Under the pieces are notes generated by a model. That model was not told where the DNA came from. It searched no databases and saw only the letters and a list, made by a program, of their open reading frames with translations. DNA of 64,000 bases from Paraconiothyrium sp. Pb-2020 (lineage: Eukaryota; Ascomycota; Dothideomycetes; Pleosporales; Didymosphaeriaceae), in assembly GCA_022419385.1 (NCBI GenBank), contig JAJUBI010000008.1, positions 744,001 to 808,000 of the forward strand. Direction: 5' to 3'. The translations under genes and the position numbers were made by a program. Positions 23,717 through 36,194 of the stretch are shown here, in pieces (positions within the stretch are counted from its first letter, which is position 1; each line of letters starts with the position of its first letter).

Positions 23717-25292
23717 ATCGATGCCTGGTCAGTGTCAGCGATAATCAACGCCTGAGGCCGCAACGCCCACGTGTACATGCATACACACGCCATCCTACCC
23801 AAGCTCTCAAGACCTACCAGAGTATCACACTGAGACACGCTCGTCACAATGTGAAATCGAATAACGCGAACGGGCCGGCAAAAATGTAGGCTGCAGCCTT
23901 CAGCCCGATCGCGCGCCTCAACGGGTCTGGTGATGAGAAGTCACAGGAAGTGGGAAAAGTGAGCGATCATTGCAGTAGTATACCCTTATGCGGCTCACCG
24001 CCCCATGCGCTGACGACTGTCACACGTCGGACCGTTGATTGGGAGCTGCTCCACTGTATGGGTGAAGGACCTCTGGATGCTCGCACGGACACCGGTGTAG
24101 AATACGGCCAAGTTGGGCGGGATGCCGGCGCAAGCGACAGCAATTTGCAAGTGTTACCGAGCGACGTGGGTGCGATGCAGACCCGGATCGTGTGGCATGG
24201 TGGCATGCGCGAAGCAAGGCTTTCTAGCCACATCTGGCGGTGGTGAAGGTTTGATGCAGCAAGCTGCGGGCGGCCTCCTCTGCTAGAGGGCACAAGGCGA
24301 CGGTTGCCTTCTTTGCCAAGCCGAGGACTACCACCACGCGGAGACCAGCGACGCCCATACATGGGTGGCTGTGTCGAGCAGCGGTCAACGACGAGCGAGT
24401 GCGGGCTCAGCATGTCGTATTCTGGCAATATCGCTCTGTGCAGCTGCTGGGCACGCGCAATCGTCATCGAGTGTGCCCTTGGTGTGGCTTGCTGAGACGT
24501 CGCCCCGTCGAGCAGACGAGCTCAACCCGCAGCACGCCAGCAACGCTGGACATGCGCAATTAATACCGCACGCGTACTCAACGTCCTGGACACCGTCGAG
24601 AGCGGAGAGTCGTGCTTCGGGCAATATCGCCCTGCACGCAGCGACCCAACGAAGCTCACGCGCACTTCATGGCGCAAGGCTGATGCTCAGCCCTACATCC
24701 AATCGCATCGCGAAATCAAGAGGGACCTTCACGGCCACATCCACACTTGCCCGTTCCGGCGCGCGTTACGCCTCTCAGCCCAGTGTGCCGACGTGCATCA
24801 ATCATTGTTGGTCGGCCATCGCCACCCTTGAGCCGCACAAACCTTACCGGTGCGGTGCCTCTGCCTTCGGGGTAGACAGTGCGAAAGCGACAGGAGATGG
24901 ACGCAATTCGCCGCCACCCGAGTGCGGGTTAAGATGGTGGCGGCATGGATTTCTCAGTGAAAAAGACTTCGATTCTGAACGTAGAGTCGCTTCACGCTCG
25001 CAGATGCTAGTGAACAACGGCAAGGAAAATCCGTAAGCGAAGGGAAGAACGCCGGAAATGCGTCCACGGCCATCATCAGATATCGTCAAAATCAATCGTG
25101 TACCATCCCTATCATCGACGAACAAAAAACCAAACCTACACCAATAGCCTCTACCAAAAGAACTCCGACGTACCGTGGGGATATCTAGAACGAAACGGAG
25201 CGTAGGAGAAAACCAAAACCAAAACTAAGCGAGTGCAACTACGTTTCTTACTGTTGCACAATGTAGCGCCAAGGGAATAGAGCATCGTCAGC
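23717..25292. other. Intergenic, 1.6 kb
   Basis: This lies upstream of C2H2 gene A and downstream of C2H2 gene B. A 223-codon plus-strand frame (24365-25036) has no recognisable content. A short motif GGCAATATCGC(T/C)CTG recurs at about 24423 and 24618 with similar flanks. The stretch is probably long leader and promoter of the zinc-finger gene. Confidence 0.4.
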
Positions 25293-28200
25293 TTACTGTG
25301 CCTGATACTGATAGTTGCGCTGCGGCGCAGTCATGTATCCCATGTCTGGGTACGCAGCAGGCTGCTGATACTGCATTGGGTTTGTTGCATCGAAACCGCT
25401 CATGTCTGTCATTCCGTTTGCGCCCATGGCCTGCGGCTCTTGCGTAAAGTACGTCGACGCCATCGTTTCAGTCGAGAAAGGGGTTGTGTCCACGGGAGAA
25501 GTATTGAACATCGGCGGCTGCTGCCCAATTGCCGACACGGGCGTGATTGGGAACCGGTTGACTCCGTTCTGCATGTTGCCGTTGATGTATTGCTGGTTGG
25601 GAATCTGGAGGTTGTTGACATATGCGCCCCTCGCTTTCACAGGCTCTTGCAACCCAGGGTATGTCCTGCCAGAATAGGTGTGATTGTTTTGCATAGCATA
25701 GTTTGCATAGTTGCCACTCGGCAATTGTTCTTGCCCGGTTTTGTACGGCACCATCTGTGGGGGCGGATATGTGTGCATCGCACTCGATGCTGCTCCGGGC
25801 GAATCGGAGGGATATTGCCCATATGAAGGGTCAATCCCAGGCGCCAGGGTAGAGTTCGGGTTGTAGCGAGAAGGGTTATCTACGGGCGATCGGTTCGGCG
25901 TGGCCGAAAGCTTGCGAGTTTCCGGCATCTCGACCACCGGGCTGATGACAGTGTCGGCGCTGATCTGCTTTTGGTCTACAAGAGGCAGAATTGGCATGCT
26001 AATCTGCTCCATGTGCTTTGCGAGATGAACTGTAAGTTTCTTCCAACTGGTGCAAATATTTCCGCAGAATCGGCACGGTTCATCTTTGGGCTGCTTCGTC
26101 GTGTCACGGCGGCACCGAGCTACCAGTCCCCAGATGTCATCTATATGCACGTTAGCTACTGAAATCCTCCAAGACGCAGGGGAACCTACCTGAATCCGCG
26201 TTCCCGGGTGCGTCTTTGATTGCCGCCTTCCCAGTGCGCTGTCGCGGTTCTGCGATCTTATGCTCTCGCACGAGATGCTGAACGAAATTATCCTTCCGGT
26301 AGCACGTGTGGTTGCAATCAGCGATTTGGCACGTCCAGTGTTCCAACTGTCGATGACGCTCATTTTCGTGTCTGACCCAATCGGCTTTGCGTTTGAAGGA
26401 CTTGGGCTCTCCACAATTTGGGAAAGTGCACGTAAACGGTTGGACATCCTCGTGCACATGTTTCGTCCAGTCAGACGGTTTGTAAAACTTCTTGACTTTG
26501 AAGCATAGCGGACATTCGAATTCGGCAGGAAGTCTTTTGACCGGAGGCAGGGGAACGCCAGAGGGAAATCCAGCAGCGGCGAGCGTTCCCTCTGCCGGAG
26601 CTTCGCCATCATCATCATCGGATCCGGGTGCCGTAATTTGGAATCCAAGGAATGGCGCTTCGCCATCCTTGTTTCCGGCCTTAGGCGTCAGCTGTTTGGA
26701 ATCTCCACCCAGTTCAGTGCAGAACTTATGAGAAGAGCTGTTAGACGAGCAGTTCCCACTTTCAACCGCAATACGATGCTTCACCTTAAATTCAAGTAGG
26801 CGCTTATATCGTCTGACCTGTTCTTGTGTGATACGTTCGACCATGTAATCCGTCAGCCGTGGGTTAAGCTGCCTAGCGTGCGTCTTGAAACCCTCAGGTG
26901 TTGGTATGATAGGGTCAGAACGGACCTCAAGATTCATGGTGATGGCATCTTGAATGTCGTCCTCGTCTTCATCCCCGGTCGGACTTGGCTGTGCTGATGG
27001 CTTGGTAGCTTCTGTCTCTGCTAACGGTGAAGCAAGCATCGGCATGGGGGGACCTCCGTGTTGAGTCATAAGCTCAGCTAGACCTGGGGATTTGCCTATA
27101 TCGCTTCGGCTCCTACTCCGCCTGATTGCGTTTCTGGCGCCCTGATACCAGGTTCCGGTGTTTGGCGTCAGTCCTGTAGAACTAGGAGGTCCGATGTCCC
27201 GCCCTTGGATTGCAACAGTGGTATCCAATCGTGGTGATTTTGGCCGGCCCCAACTTCCCATCCGCTTGGGCTTCTCCATCACAGGCTCTTTAGGCTTCTC
27301 AGCCACATTTTCCTGGGATTGTGGCTGTACGGGAATGCTGCCTTTACGCTTCAGCAGATTGGTAGGTTTACGCGTAGGGAGAATGTTCTCTAAGAAGCTA
27401 GGACGTCTTTGTCTGTCCTTTTGCTTCTTGAGGTCCGGTTCGATGACCTTGACGACACCCGGGGCGGCTCTAATACTGCCCAGGTCGGATTCGCTGAGAC
27501 GCCGTGACCCAACAGTGGCCGCGAGCGATGCCGACTCCACGTCCTTAGCTCGGATACGGAATCGCATCATTGCCGCGCTCGAAGTGGGAGGTTGGTAGCG
27601 TGTTGTTGATGTTGGTGGCTGAGAAGGCACGTCGACCCATGGGCGAACAATAGTACCTACCAGGCCACCATGCTGGAGAGGGGGAAAGTACGACACCTCA
27701 TTATCAGCCTGACTGGCAACAACACTGACTTCGGCTGGCGGTGATTCGGGTACTTCGTCGTCATCGTCGCTTTCATCATCATTTTCGCTGCGTTCGTCTA
27801 TGTAAAGTCCCGGACCGGGCACAGCAGAGTCGTCGATCCGATCGAAATCGGTACGCACACCAAGTCCATAGCCGGGCCCGACGACCTGTCGGCCATGAGC
27901 ATCGTTTGTGCTTTTTGCCCTTCGTCGAGTGGTGAATGGTTTCAGCAAATTTGTTGAAGATGCTCCGTCCCCCGTCTCACTACCAACCTCACTTTTAGAG
28001 AGCCAATCATGGACGTCAAGCTTCTTCTCCTCTTGCTTTCTTTTATCAGCAATTTCGTCAAGACTAGGAACCCATGCATCGCCCATCGCATCACGATCAT
28101 CTGGGGTGAGTCCCCCCTGACCAGACGCCGGGCTGATCATCCATGATCCATCTTCGTTGCGCTGGGCACTCCGAACGACAGGCTGGACTCGCACTTGTTG

Positions 28201-29238
28201 TTGCATGTCATCATCGTCACCATCATCCGAGGACTCGTCGTTAGGGAAAGGGGAGAGATGGTTACCCGAGCGACGACTACCATGGCTGCGCTTGCTCATG
28301 GGTCTGCTAACATCGGAATGGGAAGGCGAGTCTCGTCCGCCATAATTTTCTACACGAACGATCGGGCTTGTGAGGTGGGTTGCACGGGGCTGAGGATTGG
28401 CAAGAGACATATTGCTTGGGCTGTTCGTGAGGGCTGGACTTTGCTGTTGTTTGATCGGAGTCGAGTGCTGCAGTGGTGCAGTCCGACTAGGCGGGGTGGA
28501 TGAGGTATTGTATTCGATGCCCGTATATTGGACGTTAGAAAAGTTTGCATTCCTCGGAGCCTCTTCTGTTACAACAGGACTAGAATTGTTGGTTGGACAG
28601 GGCGAAAAAAGTTGGGAGTGAGAATCTAACCGTGCGTTGCTTGGAACAGTAGGCGCCTGAGCATTGTATGTAGCCAGGGTATTACTGGCCAACATATTCA
28701 TGTCCACTTCCCCTTGGTACGGAGGGAATGTTTGGGGTGCGATGTGGTCCGCGAAGTTCAGTTGCTGGAATGACTCGTCAAGAAACTGGCCGTTGAACGT
28801 GGGAGTCGCATAGCTGCTCAGATCGTGATAGCTTGGATCGCTCATGTACCCAGCCTCAGGGCTAAGATGGTCCACAGAATGAGAGGGTGAAATGCTATGG
28901 CCGTTTCGACTATGTGGAGAAAGACTGTAATTGTTCGCCTGCATATACGCGTTGGTAGGAGGGTACGTCTGGTTGATAACATCAGGATGCAAAGAAGAGT
29001 CGAAAGAAGAGCCGGTATTCGGGGTGAAGACAGTTTCTTGGCCAGTGGGTCCGCTCATAGAGCTATAGTCGATCATAGAGGTCGGTTCTGCAGAAAATGT
29101 GAATTGGCCATGGGCATCTGGTAATAAGAAGTTGCCTGAGGAAGTGGGTAGGAACGTGTTCGTCGATCCATCGTCAGTGTGGCGCTGCTCGCGCCGCTGA
29201 CTATTAAAAGCCTGTGGGCGGTTGTCCATGGTATTCAT
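25293..29238 (-). CDS. Large fungal C2H2 zinc-finger protein
   Basis: Two exons, 26190-29238 and 25293-26140, encode 1298 residues. The 49-bp intron (GTAGGT...TATAG) is placed because it joins the frame into DDIWGLVARCRRDT. The start is ATG 29236-29238, with a second in-frame ATG three codons later. Residues 1-900 are mostly disordered and Ser/Pro/Asn-rich. The finger block (about 905-1000) has CPLCFKVKKFYKPSDWTKHV, CTFPNC, FKRKADWVRHENERH, CQIADC and CYRKDNFVQHLVREH. A further finger after the intron is CRFCGNICTSWKKLTVHLAKH. The C-terminal 240 residues are Gln/Tyr/Pro/Asn-rich, as in activation domains. The finger block is widely conserved in Pezizomycotina, to my knowledge without an established function. 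Probable nuclear transcription factor. Confidence 0.85.
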
Positions 29239-32200
29239 TGTGGGGATCCAGGGTCCTGGAAGGCAGAACCCAAGGCGAATTTGGTGTTGCGATGGAGGCG
29301 GCGATAGACGTAGGATCCCGCGTCAACCAGATCCACCTCGGCAGAGGAAAGGATCCGAATGAACGTGACTGGCGCGTCGCTGCTCAGGGAGCCATAGCGC
29401 TGCCTAGCAGCCTAGAGCAGAGAACAAGACGAGAGTACGCGAACGCGAGAGCCAGAAAGCGCAAATGTTTGATGCCCAGGGGAACAGATCAACCGGCGCG
29501 AATGGCAACAAGACGAGAGCAACAGCAGCAAGCGCCTACAAGGAGAGAAACGCTGGATGAAGTGTCGCAATGCGGGATTCGCCTCGCACAGGGATACTAG
29601 AACAGCCGCAGAGGCTAATGGGCAGTGCTAGTCCTTCACGGGACGAAAAGCCCCGCGGTCGTTCGAGGGTGGAGGTCGACAGATGAAGGCTGCGGGCCGC
29701 CAGGGAAGCTCTGATGCTGAAACGTAGGCGTGAAGCGTGCGATGTGGCTGCGATGGGAAGACAGCCGCAGCAGCAGCGAAAGACTCGAGGCACCGGTCAA
29801 GGCTGACTCCCGAAGAGACGATGCCAAGGCGGTGCGAGGGGCGCGAGGTGTGAGCGGCAAGCGGCAACGTTACCTCTAGAGCCCGAGTGCGCCAGCGGGG
29901 AGGAGCCAGAAGCGCAGCTTGATCGGAGGTCGAGCGCAATGACGAGATGAGAGCTAACTGGCAACTCGAGGCAGAATTACAGACTTGCGACGAGACACAG
30001 CCTCAAGCGCTGTTAAGCTCTGGGGGGAAGGGGGCGTGCGCGGTGTGGCTATGCTGATGCACCGTCGGGCGAGGGCCAGCGTCTTCTACTTATTGTGCTC
30101 TCCTCACTTCTCCGGCCTCATTGATCTGTTTAGGCCTTTGGAGCACTTGCAGCTGATCGCTGTGAAATCAGGAGAAGTATCACATCAGCTCGCTCGTCGT
30201 GAGAACGCGCAAGCCGTGGTGCCCGGCGCTTAAATGGGCTGCCGAGCGTGCTATATCAGGAGGCCAAGCTTTGGGTCGCTGGCACCGAAGAGCTACCAGC
30301 ACTGCAGCGACATGGAGTCTCTCTGGATCGTGATCGAAGCTTTCTGTTCTTGGCGTTGACGCTCCCACGATCCAGGGCGCGATGAGCGTCATCTTCTGTG
30401 TCTGACAAGCACTTGACCGAGCCTCTTCAGCCCTGTTGCAAGATGGGCCATGTTGTGGTCCGGCGCCCGCTTCATTACAAGCCGCCGCGGAAAGCCTGGC
30501 GAGCGGCAGCGATAGTGGGGCATCTACACGGCTTGTAGCGGCCGCGTCAAGCTTGAGCTGGTTCCCCCGTCGCAGAAATGCCACAACCCCAGCTTTGAAT
30601 GTGGTTTGGCGAGTAGTTGTCCGCCCGAAACAGTCGGATTAAAGAGCCACACGTTATGCGACTCTCCCCAATAGGCGCCGCTACTGGCATCGACACCGCA
30701 GTGCTGACTGTGATCCAGTCCGTAACAGCAGGTGTTGTTATATGTGGACGGACCCGGACGGCTTGCGACTTGGGGGGACGGGGGTTTGCTGTCACGGCTG
30801 CAGCAAGCGAGCCGGCGCCTCTTGGAAGCCGCGTGCTGATGAATCACCAAAGATCAAGTCCGCACGCGAGGGCGAGCTTCCAACATCAAAAATCCCGTGA
30901 CAGAAACTGGCTGCGTGCAGGTGTACTGTGGCGCGCAACGCGGTCGTGTGTTCATCCAGCAGGCTGGTATTGCTGATCGATACCACGGAACGTGCCGGTA
31001 CAGGATTCGAATGCGAGGCGTATTGCTCCTGGCTCCTGCCTTGAAATGCATGAATCAAATCTGACGTCTGCAAGCTAACGTCACTTGCTTGGACCATACT
31101 GTATGTAGAGGTCTGTTCTCGTCCCCGGCCCCAGCTGTTGGCCACTGGAGACACCCCACGTACTAGGCGTTGATCGGTAGCATCACAGCCGCTACGGTTG
31201 AGGTATAATTTCATCTCCGCCGTGCGCGACGCTTCACTCGGCGTCGCTCCTTAGTCGAGTCCGAGATGCAGGTACCCGTGAGACTACGTGGGGCACAACC
31301 CCTGGTGTGAGTCGCACTCTCACAAAAAGGTGAAACTGGGCACATTGTCCGATAGCACATCAGGGTGAAAGCGTTGCCTCCGACAATCACACTGATGAGC
31401 ATGAAACTTAGGTAGATAGAAACCTATCAGAAACGGGATTGCCCCGGTCTTCAATTCCGCTGTCAACCAGAAACAAGGTCACATAAGAGGGGTGTTAATC
31501 ATCAAGGTAACGTCGGGTTGAACTGGGGGCGCAAACAGCGAAGAGACATTGGTATGGAGATGCGGCGTTTGCAATATGAACCTGAAGTCACATCCGCCGG
31601 AGCGCAACCCCGCCACGGAATTCAAACTGGGGAAGAGAGCATGGAAGTGTTGAGGGTTGTAGAAGTGACGTCGTGTATGTGGCAGCTTCGAATCCAGCAC
31701 CAGCTAAAGCTCGACACCACTCGTCGTTCTAACATACGACACTAGACGGTGTCTGTAAACCGGGGAAGAAGTAACAGAGAAAAGGTGGGAAGATTTCGGT
31801 CGAGATATAGAAGAGGCAGCGCAACGCAACATTTGAACGTATGAATCGCCTTGACAAAGACGCGGAAGATGTTAGGCGCTAGGGACCGGCGCGGGTGCAC
31901 GTGGTGGGGAAATGTGCACTGGCCAGGCCTCGAGGGGCAGGTGCCGCCGCGCGAATGCTCGGGCGGAGGGAAGGACTAAACGGCGAACCACCTCCACGCC
32001 AAAGTAAGCCAACGACTAGCCGATATGGACGTCTATCAAAGTTGCTGCTGTCAACCTCCTCGTGTCCGACCTCTGATCGACAGTACGTGTCTGTTGCGTT
32101 CAACTTCGTCGACATTTTCAGCGGTCCAAGCGCCGCATTGAACGTCACAGCGGTGCATGTGAACAACATCACCCACTCCCTCCACCACCATTCACGTCCC

Positions 32201-32337
32201 AGACAGTAGTCACTGGCTCCACCGCTGGCACATTCCTCTGGGGTTCAGTCGACAATTCCGTTTCCCACTAGCTCGCAAAGAAATTCAACATAACTCAGAA
32301 ATTGTTCAGGCTTCCGCTGCACCCATCGACTGCATAC
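29239..32337. other. Intergenic, 3.1 kb, no gene seen
   Basis: This is bounded by the divergent starts of C2H2 gene B and the 32.3-kb gene, so it may hold long leaders and promoters. Frames on both strands are short and without domain content. The first 700 bases are rich in purine-heavy AGC/GAG runs. No inverted repeat or transposon coding sequence was seen. Confidence 0.45.
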
Positions 32338-33513
32338 ATGGCAGGTTCAGTCGTACCGCCGCCTAACACGAGGGAGCTTCTCCCACCACTGCTAGCCTGC
32401 CTGGCTACTGCGAATGCTTCACGACAACCGCCTCCCGCGCTTCTTCCTTTACTGTCGCCCATCCTTCGCCAGCGCGTTCAACTACTCGCTTCGGATGATT
32501 GGCTGTCCCTGCTATGCTGGGACAAGGAAATAGCGTCCCGGTTACCAGAAATTGTCGGCAACCTACATGTCGAGCCACATCCCGCCTCCGGCGAGATCGA
32601 AGTCGAAGACCCCGACCAGATTCTCTATCGTCGGTCAGATGCAGAGACTTTACACGCGAAACTGGTGCTAGGAGAATATGGCATTGTGCCCACATACCTA
32701 TGGTGTACTGGTGGAGACGAGGGCAATCGTTGGGAACTCTCCGAATTGAGGGGCATCCAGGACATGGATGATGGCACCGAATGGTTCCAGGGCATGAGCG
32801 AAGCTGCCGATGCTGGATTCCGCAGAAAGTCGGCTAACACGAACGGTGCTACAAACCAACCCATCGCTTCTCTGCGGCCGGAACCGCAGCCACAGCAACA
32901 CAACGATGAGGAGGAGGATGACGGCTCTTACTGGGCTGCCTATGATCGGACACCCGGGCGTACCCCGCACAAGCAGTCCCCTGCACCGCCGACGAACCCT
33001 CGTGTACAGATCGGACCTACGCAGTCAGAGCTTGAGTACTTTGCTCGCTATGCCTCGGAGGTTCAACCAGCAATGGATCCTCACGATCCAGATGAGGAAG
33101 TAACTGGACCAGGAGAATCGACACTCAACGGCGACTCGTTCGGATTTGCCCAGCAAGAAAATTCAGAATCTGCGAGGCAGCTCCCAGATACTTCGATCGA
33201 CACGAACAATGTCAACGGCGATCGCCGAGACTCCCCTTATGACAAGCCTAATCATATCGAATCGGTGGACAACCAGTACAATGATCTTAACCACCCACGA
33301 CCCGCTTCATCAGCGTCAACGAATTCAGTGGAGAAGTTGGAGCGCGAAGCGGAAAATCACAGTCAAGCCGAGCTTGCAATCAAGCAACATATCAGCACAG
33401 ATATGAAGAGCTTGTTTCGCTTGGCAAGGGCCTCAGGCATCGAGAGGGAAGAGTTTGAGCGGATAATCAAACGTGAATTAGAGATTCTCCCCTTACTAGA
33501 GCAGGATCAATAG
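32338..33513 (+). CDS. Conserved hypothetical protein
   Basis: Single exon, 391 residues from ATG 32338-32340 (MAGSVVPPPNTRELL); the frame is open further up but only from a TTG. Residues 1-170 look globular, with a hydrophobic helical start (LLPPLLACLATAN) and WLSLLCWDKE and VPTYLWCTGGDE. A long acidic, Gln/Asn/Ser-rich linker follows (about 180-340). A charged helix ends the protein (MKSLFRLARASGIEREEFER). No signal peptide or membrane segment is visible. The gene is tail-to-tail with SPC2. I do not recognise the family; length, codon pattern and the intact frame support a real gene. Confidence 0.72.
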   Translation: MAGSVVPPPNTRELLPPLLACLATANASRQPPPALLPLLSPILRQRVQLLASDDWLSLLCWDKEIASRLPEIVGNLHVEPHPASGEIEVEDPDQILYRRSDAETLHAKLVLGEYGIVPTYLWCTGGDEGNRWELSELRGIQDMDDGTEWFQGMSEAADAGFRRKSANTNGATNQPIASLRPEPQPQQHNDEEEDDGSYWAAYDRTPGRTPHKQSPAPPTNPRVQIGPTQSELEYFARYASEVQPAMDPHDPDEEVTGPGESTLNGDSFGFAQQENSESARQLPDTSIDTNNVNGDRRDSPYDKPNHIESVDNQYNDLNHPRPASSASTNSVEKLEREAENHSQAELAIKQHISTDMKSLFRLARASGIEREEFERIIKRELEILPLLEQDQ

Positions 33514-33948
33514 GTTGCAGGAACACGACTCAGCAAGGAGATTGTTAGGGTTCTATTGATGGGAAATTGTTCGATTGGGATGATAAAATGACGCGTGCAT
33601 GTTGAGGCTTGTTTGCATTTCCAAGGCAGCGTTCTTCTCCATCTGCATCAACGGCGGCATGCTGAATTTATGGCGTTTGCATGAGCTGCGTTTAGGTATC
33701 TCTCATCAATAGCACAGTTTATGGATCGATACATGGCGCCAGCTTGATAGGAAACAGTGATGTGCATGTAAGTTTCGATAAAAATTGGCCTACAACCAGT
33801 GGATATCTCTCCTGGCTTTTTGGCCGCCTCCAGTCCATGCCGCTTCAGATGCGGCGATATATCCATTTGACGCCGTGCCATGTACTGAGATTGCACAGCG
33901 GACCGTCAACCCGGCCATGCTAGACACACCTCTGAACCTTTAGCAACC
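33514..33948. other. Convergent 3' intergenic region
   Basis: The 435 bases lie between two convergent genes, with no supported frame. They should contain both transcript ends. Confidence 0.45.
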
Positions 33949-34676
33949 TCACGCCTTCCTTCTTCGACCGCTGCCCGTAGACACGTTGGCTCCGCTAGCC
34001 TTCAGCTGCTCTAGTATGTCAATAGCGTTCTGGCTACCCGAAGCATTCAACACCCTCTCCGTCTCGCTCCCACGGCCAATCTCTTCCACAACGTTGTTCG
34101 GGTCCGCCGCGCCAACCACAGGTACCTCCGAAGCAAGCCATTGCTGGAATGGCTTCGCAATAAAGTAGCCGTCTGAGGTGAACCATCGGGTGAAGGGAGC
34201 GCGAATGTGGATCTTCTGCGCCTGACTCGAACCGGCAGGTGTGAATGTAACGTCGACTTCATACACAGGAATGTGCTTTTTGGTGGAAGTAGCTATCCTG
34301 ACCTTCCCCGTCTTTGCCTCACCCTCGTACACGGTGCCTGCCTCCACGAACCATAACCAGTAGCTGAAAGCCGTATTCAAGATGAAGTACGCGACTACTG
34401 CGGGTAGGGTGTATGGCTTCGAGGCTTCCCAGCCGAACTTCCAGTCGTAGTAGAAAAGTGCGCCGGCGATGATGACGGCGGTATAGCCGATGGCTAATCG
34501 GACGTCGGTTTGCTTGTGGATCTGCTTGAATTTAAGGAAGTGGAGGTAGTTTGGAAGCGCGTCGTCGGTGGTGTTCTTCAAATCTGGTTGTGGTTAGTAT
34601 GGGTGAGGTGGTATTGACATATTTGTAGAGACGTACCCGACAGCGAATGGACTGCGATCTTCGTTGTCGCCGACAT
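33949..34676 (-). CDS. SPC2: Signal peptidase complex subunit 2
   Basis: Two exons, 34637-34676 and 33949-34583, encode 224 residues; the intron is 53 bp (GTACGT...CCAG). The first exon gives MSATTKIAVHSLSDLKNTTD. Two membrane segments sit close together (LAIGYTAVIIAGALFYYDW and AVVAYFILNTAFSYWLWFVE), followed by a cytosolic domain with YEVDVTFTPAG and APFTRWFTSDGYF. This is the layout of SPC25/SPCS2. The subunit is a non-catalytic part of the ER signal peptidase that links it to the Sec61 translocon. It is transcribed divergently from EMC3 across 255 bases. Length fits the family. Confident. Confidence 0.9.
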
Positions 34677-34931
34677 GCTGGACTATGCAGCTTGCAGTAT
34701 TGAACTGGCAGAACTGATTTGAATAGTGGTGGTGGAAAACAGCAAGCTCACACAGTGGAAGCGTGGTTGCTGCTGAGGGTAAGGTGTTCACAAGGAAGGC
34801 ACGGGCACATCCCTGTCACTCAAGATCCGCCGATGAGGCTCCGCTTGGAGCTTTCATCATCCCCACACTGGCCTTCTACGACACCACGACCCCTCCACTC
34901 CACCCACCTTGTGCTTGCTATCTTCGCGAAG
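34677..34931. promoter_or_regulatory. Shared divergent promoter of SPC2 and EMC3
   Basis: Only 255 bases separate the two start codons, so both promoters and leaders must lie here. The EMC3 side is CT-rich (around 34860-34925). No clear TATA box is seen on either side. Confidence 0.6.
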
Positions 34932-36194
34932 ATGGGTCAGCCCCTAGTACAGACCATCCACCGGGATCCCGCCCTATTGTGCGTAGCTGCCGCCGTCCTC
35001 ACTGCACAGAGTGCAATGCTAACATTTGTAGCTGGTGGATTCTGCTCCCTATTACTGTGGTCATGGTATGCAATCCCCTTCTCACCCATTGATTCTATCA
35101 CTAAGTGATTCAGGTCCTGACAGGCATCCTCCGGCACTACGCGATGATCCTGTTGCAAACCGCGCCCAAGAAGCAAGACCTCCCTAAGATCCGGCAACAG
35201 CGCGCTCTCGTCCGGGGCATCAATTTGCGCACTAACGCGAATGTCTTATCGCCCGCTTCCTTCCAGGCCCGCAAGTCATATATGGTGTCTGCATACCAGG
35301 AAGGCAAGTTTCTGGCGGAGCCGGAACAGAGGGGCAAGCCGAGACCGAACCCTATGAGCGATCCGGCGGCAATGGAGGGTATGATGGGTATGATGAAGGG
35401 GAATATGGCGATGATGATTCCGCAGACATTGATTATGGGGTGGATCAATGCTTTTTTCTCGGGTTTTGTGATCAGTGAGTCCGCATCTTTCTTCTACTCG
35501 AAAGGCGAATGGCGAACGCGAACCTGGACAGCTTTGCCTTTGCACGTCAAGAATTACTTCAACCTTGCATTCTCTCTTCGTCCAAGGCGGTCGAAATGCG
35601 CGCACCTTCTTCCTGAACTAAGGGCGGAGGGCGACATCAGATCTGGCTCTATGGGTTCCGCGGATCACAGCGCCAAGCTCAGGCCGAGCATACCCTCGAT
35701 CTGTCCGAGTCGTTCGCAGTTCGCAGTTTTGTTGCGCAGGGTTCTCCCATGAACTCACCGCGTTCTCTCGCTAACCGTTGCTGCCCAACAGTGAAATTAC
35801 CCTTTCCGTTGACGCCACAATTCAAGTCGATGCTCCAGTCAGGTGTCGGCACACGCGACTTGGATGTGAGATGGGTGTCCAGTCTGTCCTGGTACTTCCT
35901 TACCTTATTTGGGCTGCAACCCGTCTATAACTTTATTCTTGGAAGCAACAATTGTGAGTGCATCCGACTGTAGCCAGTGCATGGCCAGCAGGTCGACAAG
36001 CGCTGACATGTGTTCTAGCTGCAAATAATGTCACGCAGCAGATGGCCATGGCCAACCCAGGGGCGGGACTGATGGGTCCCGAACAGGACCCTGATAAGCT
36101 CTTCTTGAACGAAGCCGAGAACTTGGAGGTGCTCGAACATCGCTGGATTTTGGACGGGATCGAGGATCGACTGATTGCGAAAATGGCCGCCTGA
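34932..36194 (+). CDS. EMC3: ER membrane protein complex subunit 3
   Basis: Five exons, 34932-34978, 35032-35065, 35114-35474, 35792-35953 and 36019-36194, encode 259 residues. Every join restores a family sequence: HRDPALLFWWILLPI, VVMVLTGILRHY, FSGFVIMKLPFPLTP and LGSNNSANNVTQQM. Exon 2 is only 34 bp. Intron 3 is 317 bp, several times longer than most introns in the window. EMC3 is the Oxa1/YidC-like core subunit of the EMC insertase that places tail-anchored and multipass segments into the ER membrane. Three membrane segments and a methionine-rich stretch (MEGMMGMMKGNMAMM) that lines the insertion groove in the family are visible. Intact and confident. Confidence 0.94.

Noticed and set aside
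24414..24640. GGCAATATCGC(T/C)CTG occurring twice, considered as a tandem duplication
   Set aside because: Similarity fades within about 25 bases, too little to call a repeat unit.
24365..25036. 223-codon plus-strand frame
   Set aside because: Composition is Ser/Arg/Ala-rich as expected of GC-rich noncoding DNA, with no domain or partner exon; it lies in the likely promoter of C2H2 gene A.
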